NCBI GenBank assembly: GCA_039090855.1
Contig: CM077007.1
Span: 12,883,515-12,947,514 of the forward strand
Length of the DNA: 64,000 bases
DNA from: Macrothele yani
Lineage: Eukaryota > Arthropoda > Arachnida > Araneae > Macrothelidae
Direction: 5' to 3'
The notes under the pieces were generated by a model. It was not told the DNA's origin. It saw only the letters and a list, made by a program, of their open reading frames with translations, and ran no database searches. Made by a program: the position numbers and the translations under genes. This document shows, in pieces, positions 11,358-19,828 of this stretch (within the stretch, counting starts at the first letter, position 1; each line of letters starts with the position of its first letter).

Positions 11358-11386
11358 TTTCAATCCTACTTTAGGACCATCCTCAG
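11358..11386 (-). ncRNA. Hammerhead-ribozyme-like core in PLE terminal repeat
   Basis: The minus strand reads CTGAGGA, a stem-loop GGTCCT-AAAGT-AGGATT and GAAA. This is the catalytic core (CUGANGA ... GAAA) with a six-pair stem II including two G-U pairs. Hammerhead motifs in PLE terminal repeats are established. Stems I and III are not obvious here, so activity is uncertain. Confidence 0.55.
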
Positions 11387-11512
11387 ATGAAATGAACACG
11401 ACCTAGAGATCACACAGGTTAATATAACAAGCACATTGCCAGATTACCGTATACGCATGATTAAAGTTCAACACACTATTGACGTAAGCAATTAATGTCC
11501 TATGAAATTGAG

Positions 11513-12030
11513 TCAGCATTCACGGTGAAGAATAGGTTTGTGACGTCCAGACCGTATGAGGTTCTTCCATACTCCCGATACAGATACCGGAACCTCATCA
11601 TTGCAGCACCAGTCCATATTCTTAAGAATTAACAAACTTTCTGCTAATAACAAAGCTGACTTACTTGATGGGGTCACCACCACAGCCGCTTTGTCCCATT
11701 CAGGTTCATATCCTCCTCCGCAAACAGTCCTTGTCAACGCTGTGTTTTGTGCACCATTGCGGATACTATATTTGTGTTCCATAATTTTTGTCTGTAATTT
11801 CCTGGATGTAGAGCCGGTGTATGCAGACTCCGAGTTACCCACATTATTAGAACGCAATGGAATATTGTAAATGCCCCATTTGTCCAAGTCCTTCACAGAA
11901 TCTCGGTCGCTGCAGATCAGGGTGCGGATGTTTTTCGTCCTCACCCCAAAATCAATATATTTTCGGCAGATATTCTTTAGGGCTTAAACAATGGGCGGCA
12001 CATATTGTACTGATCCTACATATCTAGAGA
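11513..12030 (-). pseudogene. PLE linker and GIY-YIG endonuclease domain, truncated
   Basis: The minus strand reads YVGSVQYVPPIV.ALKNIC (linker), then FGVRTKNIRTLICSDRDS, KWGIYNIPLRSNN (GIY half) and AYTGSTSRKLQTKIMEHKYS (YIG half, here YTG). CGGGYEPEWDKAAVVVTP and VWKNLIRSG follow, ending near the terminal repeat. This is the single-strand nicking endonuclease fused C-terminally to reverse transcriptase in canonical Penelope elements. The part from 11944 down to 11513 is open without a stop for 143 codons; upstream there are stops and frame changes. The Ile-to-Thr change in YIG may not itself be fatal, but the loss of RT means the copy is dead. Confidence 0.8.
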
Positions 12031-12040
12031 TTCGGTCTTC

Positions 12041-12224
12041 ACTGCAATGATGAGGTTCCGGTATCTGTATCGGGATTATGGAAGAACCTCATACAGTCTG
12101 GACGTCACAACCCTATTCTTCACCGTGAATGCTGACTCAATTTCATAGGACATTGATTGCTTACGTCAATAGGCGTTGAACTTTAATCATGCGTATACGG
12201 TAATCTGGCAATGTGCTTGTTATA
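12041..12224 (+). repeat. Inverted copy of the PLE terminal repeat, part 1
   Basis: GATGAGGTTCCGGTATCTGT and ATGCTGACTCAATTTCATAG are close reverse complements of sequence at about 11500-11610. The repeat is interrupted at the TA at 12223-12224 by a Tc1-like element and resumes at 13767. Confidence 0.85.
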
Positions 12225-13764
12225 CACTGCTGGACAATTGCTAAGGACTGATCATAAACGGCTATATAGCGCATAAAAAAGTAGGTGTGGTTGGATGCCA
12301 AGTGAAATAAAATAATGTCAGAATGCCAGGACATTACAAGAAAGACAATTTATTGTGCTCTGAAATCCAGAAGGCTTTGGAACGTGTTCAAGGGACAAAC
12401 AGGCCATTTTGTGCAAAATACGTAAACGTGAAAAAAATGCAATTACCGTCCGCAGGCGTTCCGGCGTAAGATGTCAATACGGGATATGGCCACCATGGAG
12501 GGCGATGCAAGATTCCACACGTCGTGTCATGCTTTGCACAACATTATCAAGCAGCTGTTGGGGTAATTTATCCCATTCCTCTGTCAGTGCACGGATGAGG
12601 GTGTCCTTGTTTATTGGAGGGCATTGGCGACCAGCAAGACTCCTCCCCAAAGCATCCCACACATTTTCAATAGGATTCAGATCTGTAGAACGTGCTGGCC
12701 ATACGACGCGTTGAATATCCTTGCTCTCAAGACACTCCTGGACAGCGACTGTTCGATGACATGTTGCGTTGTCGTCCATGAAAGTGAATCTATCACCGAC
12801 AGCACCACGGAACATGCGAACATGAGGTAGCAGAACATCATTAATGTATTGTTGGCCAGTCATAGTCCCAGTTGGAAGCACATAGAGGGACGTAGGCCAT
12901 TGATCATGATGCCAGCCCATACCATGACACTACATTTCGGATATCGATCTCTTTCCTGTATGTTTGCTGGACAATATGCAGTACCACTATCACGCCAGAT
13001 CAGTTGTCGTCGACAATCAGACGATAGACTGTATCTACTCTCATCTGAGAAGAGGACAGCAGACCAGTCGTTATCAGTCCAATTGCGATGTTGATGGCAC
13101 CATTGCAAACGGGCGGTATGGTGACGTCTGGACAATGGGATGCACACAACAGGACGGTGGGAGTATAGTCCTCCTTCATGCAAACGTCTGGCGACAGTTT
13201 TTCGGGAGATCCGCTTGCCAGTAGCAGCCATAAACTGATTTGCTACCTCACTAGCTGTGCTGCGCCGGTGTCGTTTTGTTGATAGCACTATGTACCGATC
13301 TTCTGCAGGTGTCGTACTGCGAACACGACCTCCCCGTGACGTTTGCTACACTCTCCATTTGTTTGAAATGATTTCCAAAAACCTTGAAACAACACTGTGG
13401 CTGACGTCGAACTCCCTGGCAACATCTGTTATTTTTCGCCCTTCTTCAATCTTGCCAATAATACGGCCACGCGTAAAATCATCTAGGTGATGTCGGGAAG
13501 ACATACTGTAAATTGCAAGTTCGTCAATTGATTCTTTCCCTTTCAACTTTGCGTTTGAACAACAACGGTCAATACGCGTCAAATCCTTTATATCTCTTAT
13601 CAGCGCTATGACGTCACGAACAAGTTCGGCAATCCAAAATTTGCATACGCACAACACGTCTAACTGTATCCCGCACTTATGCTAATTTCCACATTTTCCT
13701 GCCTTCCATTTTATGGTTGCTATCGTTGCTATTGTCATCCGTCCTTAGCAATTGTCCGGCAGTG
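12225..13764 (-). mobile_element. Tc1-like transposon inserted in the PLE inverted repeat
   Basis: The TIR is CACTGCTGGACAATTGCTAA at the left and its reverse complement TTAGCAATTGTCCGGCAGTG at the right, flanked by TA at 12223-12224 and 13765-13766. The other PLE arm at about 11418-11432 keeps the unoccupied site (GGTTAATATAACAAGC), which proves that insertion duplicated TA. Length is 1540 bp. It carries one transposase gene on the minus strand and is among the youngest-looking elements in the window. Confidence 0.92.
12474..13504 (-). pseudogene. Tc1-like DD34E transposase, nearly intact
   Basis: The start is the ATG at 13504 (MSSRHHLDDFTRGRIIGKIE), chosen because the paired HTH motif follows directly (DVAREFDVSHSVVSRFLE). 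A second HTH ends in ATGKRISRKTVARRLHE. The catalytic triad is complete: LFSDESRYSL (D), FMDDNATCHRT (D) and STDLNPIENVWD (E). The C-terminus is GGHIPY and stop. Only two lesions are seen: an in-frame TAG at 13346-13348 and one frameshift near 12890, after AGIMING and before TSLYVLPTG. The length without lesions, about 340 residues, is normal for Tc1. The near-complete state suggests recent activity of this family in the genome. Confidence 0.88.
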
Positions 13765-13935
13765 TATTAACCTGTGTGATCTCTAGGTCGTGTTCATTTC
13801 ATCTGAGGATGGTCCTAAAGTAGGATTGAAAGTACTCGTGAAATTGGTTTTAACTTATCATTAAAGGTTTTTAAATGCCATTTTCGTCATTTTTTACCGT
13901 GTATAAAACGGCATGTTCATAGTTTGGTGATATCA
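13765..13935 (+). repeat. Inverted copy of the PLE terminal repeat, part 2
   Basis: It resumes with TTAACCTGTGTGATCTCTAG and runs through the hammerhead-like core to GGCATGTTCATAGTTTGGTG, the reverse complement of 11264-11420. Confidence 0.85.
13803..13831 (+). ncRNA. Hammerhead-ribozyme-like core, inverted partner
   Basis: The plus strand reads CTGAGGA, GGTCCT-AAAGT-AGGATT, GAAA. The core is identical to 11358-11386 in inverted orientation, so the ribozyme could be transcribed from either side of this composite. Confidence 0.55.
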
Positions 13936-15285
13936 GCACGATTGGTTTTTGGTGATATTTCTTTCTTTATTGGAAATTCGTTTCCGAACCCACGCGAGCG
14001 GAAGAAAGTTTAACGCGCTGCTGTTTTAGTGTGTATCGCAGTAATAGCTCATTGAATTATCATTCATATCGGTGAGAGCAAATTATTCAATATTCATGGT
14101 GAAGGTTCACCATTCTTTGTAAACAAGTCGTTCACAAATGATCCATCGCTAGTGCAACACTGTTGTCTGAAAGATAATCACAATCTTGTTTTATGTGTAT
14201 GACAAAAGCACGTAGTAACTTGGGCAATAAAGTTCGTGAAAAAAAAGTTATTAAATACAAGATGAACACGGTGTACTTCCTAACAACCCGGAAAAATCTC
14301 TCATATCTTTCAATATGTAAAAATCTACATATAATCTCTCAAGCCTGAGAGATTATTTTCATGATGGACGGATTTATCTTTTCCAACATTCCACCACACG
14401 CACACCCCTCTGTCGGAAAACAAGAAGCTGTAGCACATGGGCACGACTGAGCACTATCCTTTGAAAACTGTACAAATTTACCCATAGAATAATAATATAC
14501 GTTGTCTCTTTCCGTTTGAGGCAAATGTAGGGTGTTGTTTTACAATAACGAAAACATGTATCTTTAATCAGTTCTTTCACGAAACTCTGATATAGAAAAA
14601 ATTGAGATCAATCTCCCTTCTGTTACATTATGAAAGATTCTGTTAGCAACTAAAGTACGCGGGAGTCACACATTTATTTGCTTTGGTTCGTTTTCCTCTG
14701 TGATGCGGCCACATAAGTTTTTCTTTCTTACGAGTAAATATATCTGAGAAAACAACCGTGTTCTCTGTAGAACCAATTCTTTTTAAACGTAACAAAATGG
14801 CTTCATTAAAGCTACAAGGTACGATACTTAGGCTTTGTTGTTTTTCGTTCTGCCAGCAAATCAAGTAAGTTCAACTTTCTACTATTCCCATGGACGCGTT
14901 AATCTGTTAACTTTCCTGACCCACGTCGCCGAAGGCAAGAGCTGTCTTTCTCACGCTCCTGTATAGAATAGCAATGGTTGTTTCCACCTTTTGCTCGGTC
15001 TCCGCTTGCCAGAAATATTCTTTCCCGTAAATTCACTGCCGGTCAGCGCTTAACGTTACTCCATGCCATCCCCGTTGTGACCTATGGACACCAGAAGTGC
15101 ACGCAAAAGGAAGTCCATATTAATTGTTGCAGTTACTTATATTTTGCAACCATTCCTTTGTTGTTACTTATTCTCTTCTTACGGCAGCTACTAAATATAT
15201 TTATTTCTATGCTTCCTCTTACACCATTATTTGCTGACACAAAGCCAAAAAACACACTGCTAGTACTCTACTACAACACATTTGA
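13936..15285. other. Unannotated spacer
   Basis: Several short open frames (for example 14643-14864 minus, 14978-15418 plus) have no recognisable motif. No RNA gene or repeat was seen before the minisatellite. Confidence 0.4.
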
Positions 15286-15288
15286 ATA

Positions 15289-15880
15289 CCACTTTAGCAT
15301 ACAACATTTGAATATCAAATGCACAACACATTTGAATATCAAATGCACAACACATTTGAATATCAAATGCACAACACATTTGAATATCAAACGCACAGCA
15401 CATTTGAATATCAAATAAACAACACATTTGAATATCAAATACACAGCACATTTGAATATCAAATACACAGCACATTTGAATATCAAATACACAACACATT
15501 TGAATATCAAATATACAACACATTTGAATATCAAATATACAACACATTTGAATATCAAATATACAACACATTTGAATATCAAATGCACAACACATTTGAA
15601 TATCAAAGGAAACAACACATTTGAATATCAAAGGAAACAACACATTTGAATATCAAATGAAACAACACATTTGAATATCAAAGGAAACAACACATTTGAA
15701 TATCAAAGGAAACAAGACATTTGAATATCAAAGGAAACAACACATTGGAATATCAAATGAAACAACACATTGGAATATCAAAAGAAACAACACATTTAAA
15801 TATCAAAGGAAACAACACATTTGAATATCAAAGGAAACAACACATTGGAATATCAAATGAAACAACACATTGGAATAACA
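15289..15880. repeat. 24/25-bp minisatellite, about 24 copies
   Basis: The first half is a 24-bp unit (AACACATTTGAATATCAAAT plus a 4-nt variable part such as GCAC, ACAC or ATAC). From about 15605 it becomes a 25-bp unit with AAAGGAAAC or AAATGAAAC between the same cores. Because 24 is divisible by three, long open frames appear on both strands; they are by-products of the repeat, not genes. Confidence 0.95.
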
Positions 15881-16185
15881 CATTAGTGTGTATCGCTGTT
15901 TTACGACGAAACTGCGATCACAGTCTGAGTAGTCCGACACGTTAATGTGTTTCAAGAGATTTAATCTGTTGCTGCTTTCTTTTCCTCGCGCTTGTTCTCT
16001 GTTACATCACCTTTTCTCACAGCTTTGACAAAATGGCATGTGATTAAATTGGATGACCACTGATTAAATTGTGACTATCTAAATACAAATACATTTTTAG
16101 GTATTTTGACATACTTCTAAATATTTTGAAATAGGCGGGATCCAAGGATCTGTGAAAACACAAATTTTTCCGCGAAGGCCATCAA

Positions 16186-16245
16186 AGTCGTGTCCCCTGA
16201 CTCCGGAGTAAGTTGCTCTCCCAACTGAGCTACGCCGACAGAATG
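16186..16245 (-). repeat. tRNA-like SINE fragment (SINE family 2)
   Basis: The minus strand reads TGTCGGCGTAGCTCAGTTGG, GAGAGCAACTTACTCCGGAG, then GGGGACACGACTTTGATGG and a tail ATTTGTGTTTTCAC shared with the 10503 copy. The A box is well kept; the B box is damaged. Confidence 0.6.
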
Positions 16246-16639
16246 TCTTGCTGCAGATTTGTCGTCTTAAGACATGTTTTCACCTCTGTTGTACGTCACA
16301 GATCTTAAGCCTACACTGAAGTGATCATGCCTTTCCTTTGATCTCACACAACATATTTCTGACTTCTAGTCATTTAGTTGGAAAAGAGAAAATATTGGGT
16401 CGGTGCAGATTAAATGAAAGTTCCATGGTATACGACATATGGTCTGTATACAGTACATCTGGTGTACGCGCGTTGTGATCCTCACGTCGTGCAAGGTTCA
16501 TCCGCGAGTTCCCATGCGTTGGTCAAAGTGAACTCTTGAGACAGCCAGTTGCGCCTAATTTTCCTGAATGAATTCAAATTCTAACATTCAGCAGGTATGG
16601 CGGTACGAAACAAGAATGCGGCGTTTGAGTAAGTTACCG

Positions 16640-17310
16640 GAAATGAACTGTGAATGTGCCGTTGATTCGGAAAACTCGAAGTAGGGGGCACGTCCCTTGG
16701 AAATGCGGTTCGTTGTCATCCACCAGTAGATGCAACAGATGAGGAGCTGAAGAATATCGTGGAACCTGAGCCACGGCAAATTTTCTATGAGACCACAGCC
16801 AAGCTCCGTATGCATCATTCGGCAATTGTTCAACCCTTGAATGCTCTGAGAAGAGGAAATATACAGTAGCTGGGTGTCAGGGTAACATGCAAACTGACAG
16901 CTATCAGTAAGGATGTCGTGTGGAGGTGCAAATTTTCCTCCTTGACAAACACAAGCGGGAGGGATTTCTGCATCGGAGTGTAACTCGCGATGAAAAGTAA
17001 GCGATTAAATTAGTTGCTTGGATACTAGGGATTTAATTAGTGCTTGGATACTACGGAGCCACCTAAATACTGTTCAAAGGAACACCTTGCACCTGCGTGA
17101 AGTGTTGGCTCTTTGTATGGTGGTCTGCTGCCCGTTTGACCCATCATTCATTTTTCAAACCAGGTGAGAATTTCAATTCAGACCACTATTACTCTGAAAT
17201 ACAGCAGGTGCACAAAAAGCTCCGTACGGAGCAGCTAATTTTGGTCAACCGGGATGCGGCTAAGATTTATAAAAACTTCGTGCTAAATGAGATACATTAA
17301 AACCAAGATG
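16640..17310 (+). pseudogene. mariner transposase, N-terminal and central part (split copy)
   Basis: Plus-strand blocks DEELKNIVEPEPRQIFYETT and AKLRMHHSAIVQ match the HTH region of mariner. LFVWWSAARLTHHSFFKPGE and VHKKLRTEQLILVNRD (17100-17260) match the central block before the second catalytic Asp. The first catalytic Asp region was not recognised. The copy is interrupted after LVNRD by a PLE insertion and resumes at 18355, so the two parts are one element. Confidence 0.75.
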
Positions 17311-17394
17311 AAGCTGTCTTATACACGATTTAACTTTTCCCTAAAAACTGGCAAAGTAAAATGATGTTTATTTACAAGTTAAACACATACATGA

Positions 17395-18345
17395 AGGGCA
17401 AGAACTTTCGGAGCTACACTAGCTCCATCATCAGGCCGAGTGCACAAAGGAAACAATCAGCAGTTAGTATACACAGTCATAGTAAAGTACAAACAGTATA
17501 ATTGCAGCAAAGCAATGTTGCCATCAAAGGAATACATGGTCACAAATAATGAAAAATAGAAGAACTTAAGTGTCAGAAATATTGTCAGAGCTTGGGAACA
17601 AAACTTTGGGTAACAGAATCCAGGGGTGAGAAATATTCATAGGAAACTCATCATCGCAACAACCTATGAATGTCTTGAAAATACAGATTTTCAAGAAAAA
17701 GAAGAGAATGTTTGTCTGGTGCAGTAGCCATAATCGAAACATGGTTCCAATCCGGGGTATGTCCACCGTGAGCAATAGTACTTGCTAGAGCAATAGAAGT
17801 CAAATCTGGCAGTATTGCATATTTATGTTCAGAAACACGTACTTTCAAGGTGCGGATAGTTGAACCTATGGAGACCGTATAAGTGGCATTTGAAGATGTT
17901 GCAACAAGTTGTATGCTGTGCAAAGATTGTCTTTATAGGTGATCGACAGGGTCTCAGTCGTTGCGCACCAAACTAAAAATGTTAGCTGTGCGAACTCCAA
18001 AGGAGAGATGAAACTTGACACAATAGTTCTTGAGAATGTTAACGATAGATGGGTGAAAGTGAATAGCGCCCACTTAGCGGACGGCATGTGTCTCTCGCTG
18101 TAAGGTAGTAAAACGTTGGCCTTTCATTCTACGTACCAAGCTTAAGAGGGTTTCCGATGAATAATCAAACTGTTGGGCAATATCCTGCGTAGTTTCAAAC
18201 GCTGTAACTGTGTTGTCGAAGAATGAGTATATGTACGCTTGATCAGGAATCTAAAGGCAGAAAGTTTGAGACTCTGGGGTGAAAATAATCATTAGGTATA
18301 ATAGAGGGACAAAAAGTCGGTTTCCTATGTACCGAAAATTGAAGG
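17395..18345 (-). mobile_element. Penelope-like element, 5'-truncated, inserted in a mariner
   Basis: Minus-strand order is VHRKPTFCPSIIPNDYF (the YRKPT signature of the PLE RT thumb-linker), a linker with VKFHLSFGVRTANIF, YTVSIGSTIRTLKVRVSEHK (GIY-YIG), HGGHTPDWNHVSIMATAP, SLLFLENLYFQ, then a hammerhead-like core at 17434-17406. Stops and shifts are frequent. The RT catalytic part is missing. The element lies between LVNRD and VLNDNAH of a mariner transposase, so it is younger than that mariner. Confidence 0.8.
17406..17434 (-). ncRNA. Hammerhead-ribozyme-like core in PLE end
   Basis: The minus strand reads CTGATGA, GGAGCTAGTGTAGCTCC (stem II pairs GGAGC/GCTCC, seven-base loop TAGTGTA) and GAAA. 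This is the cleanest core in the window and an exact match to the conserved CUGANGA and GAAA boxes. Stems I and III are not clear. Confidence 0.65.
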
Positions 18346-18349
18346 CCAT

Positions 18350-18669
18350 TAGCAGTGCAAGAAAGCAAAAATCAGGTTCGTGTGCTGAACGACAACGCTC
18401 ACTCACATGACTCCCAGAGGAGAGTGCAACAAATCCACCAGCTGAACAACGAAACAGTACCTAACTCGTATTACCCAGACCTTAGTCACACTGATTATCA
18501 CCTTTTCCGGCATCTGGACCATTTCCAGGTAGAGACAATAATTCCAAACGACCAAACCACCGCTGTCTTTTGCCGCCTTCTTTGTCTCACAAACTCTGCA
18601 GTGTTATCGGCTTTAGATTCACGGTCTAGCAACTCGTTGGCAGAAGTGTGTCGATGCAGAGGGGACTAA
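18350..18669 (+). pseudogene. mariner transposase, C-terminal part (split copy)
   Basis: QVRVLNDNAHSHDSQRRVQQ holds the second catalytic Asp (NDN for HDN). YYPDLSHTDYHLFRHLDHF holds the third (TDYHLF), with FVESRT-like and AEVCRCRGD C-terminal remnants. It continues the copy at 16640-17310 after the PLE insertion. Confidence 0.8.
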
Positions 18670-18874
18670 TTTTTTTTTCATTTTGGGTTTAATGTCCACC
18701 GTGAGCAACTGAATTTGCTATAAGCAGTCTGCAGTCCCTAATTTAGGGCTACTGGTTCCAGGGAAGGAAGAGAGCCAGTGCCGTAAGGCAAACACGCAAA
18801 CATGGAGGTTTCACCGGGACACAACTCGGAGGAATGATCATAAGCCAGCGCTTAGACCACTGCGCCGCCTGGCC
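18668..18874 (-). repeat. tRNA-derived SINE, family 1
   Basis: The minus strand begins GGCGGCGCAGTGGTCTAAGC (A box), has a damaged B box, then CACTGGCTCTCTTCCTTCCC, CCCTAAATTAGGGACTG, GTTGCTCACGGTGG and a T/A-rich 3' end. The same body occurs at 50993, 52623, 52858, 56556 and 58692. It sits directly in the 3' end of the mariner relic. Confidence 0.85.
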
Positions 18875-19738
18875 AACAAACTACTTCGACTAACAGTCAT
18901 CTATCCGAACCCAATAAAAAAGATGAGATGTTGCAGTAAAATTTATTGTTGGTTTGAAACTTTGCGTCACATGGGTGCTTTTTCACAACGTATTTCTCTT
19001 ATGTAATTAATATCAATAACATAAATTTTCTCTAAAGACTGCGCAAATTGATGTATTCTAAAACTTGCATTCGATTATTTTAAAATCATTTTCCAATGTA
19101 AGTCTTTACGCAGAGTTCATCTAATCCTTCAAGCGAAAATCGCTTATTTAGTGGTTTAATGAAAAAGGCAATGTCTTCTGAATAATTGTGCGATATTACC
19201 GCGGTTCGAAACCACAGCGAGGTATGATAGTTGTGTTTATCCCATGAACGTGTCTTTCGCTTTTTCCAACACCCAGTAGCCGGAATGTAGCAACGGTCGA
19301 AACTTTATACTGATACGTGGTCGTCAAATCAGAAAACAATGAAAACAGACGAAACTTCCTGAGTCATCACCATCAAAAATTAAACAAATACGCCTTAACT
19401 TACACAGAGCTATCGAACTCTGAGATTAAAGTTAGCCTTTCTTTCTGTGTTTTTATTTCTGTGGGATATTATTGTACTCAGCGTGAAACACGATTAGAAG
19501 TGCACTGAGTCCGCGTGTGTAATTCATAATTCAAAGATTCCTCCTTTGAAAAGTGTGATTGTGCAAGCGTGTGATAAGTATTAATGCTTTGCAAGGTTGA
19601 AACTCTTTTATCATACTTCAGAAACCTGCATTCTAGAATCATTTCTCACATAATAATTCCAAAAAAGGTTTGATTTTTAAGGAAGTTTAAGGGGCCAAAG
19701 TTTGTTTTGTTCCAATGATTTTATTCGGATATACAGTA
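18875..19738. other. Unannotated spacer
   Basis: No supported gene, RNA or repeat. Confidence 0.4.
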
Positions 19739-19828
19739 TACCGATCAGCCAAAACATTAAAACCTCCTCTATGCAAATAAGCGCGCGTGCAGTCAATCAG
19801 CGTCACGTGCCAAGCTTACAGATAAAAT

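Larger units (their letters stand above)
11264..12040 (-). mobile_element. Penelope-like element, 3' part with terminal repeat
   Basis: The minus strand holds the C-terminal coding part of a PLE (12030-11513) followed by a terminal region to about 11264. That terminal region recurs in inverted orientation at 12041-12224 plus 13767-13935. Penelope-like elements are known to carry direct or inverted terminal repeats (pLTRs). Reverse transcriptase is absent, so this is a 5'-truncated copy joined to an inverted copy of its own end. Confidence 0.75.

Noticed and set aside
14978..15418. 146-codon plus-strand frame
   Set aside because: Half of it lies in the minisatellite, and the rest has no recognisable motif.
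15260..15649. Overlapping open frames over 100 codons on both strands within the minisatellite
   Set aside because: Generated by the 24-bp period; the peptides are pure repeat and lack any start context or domain.
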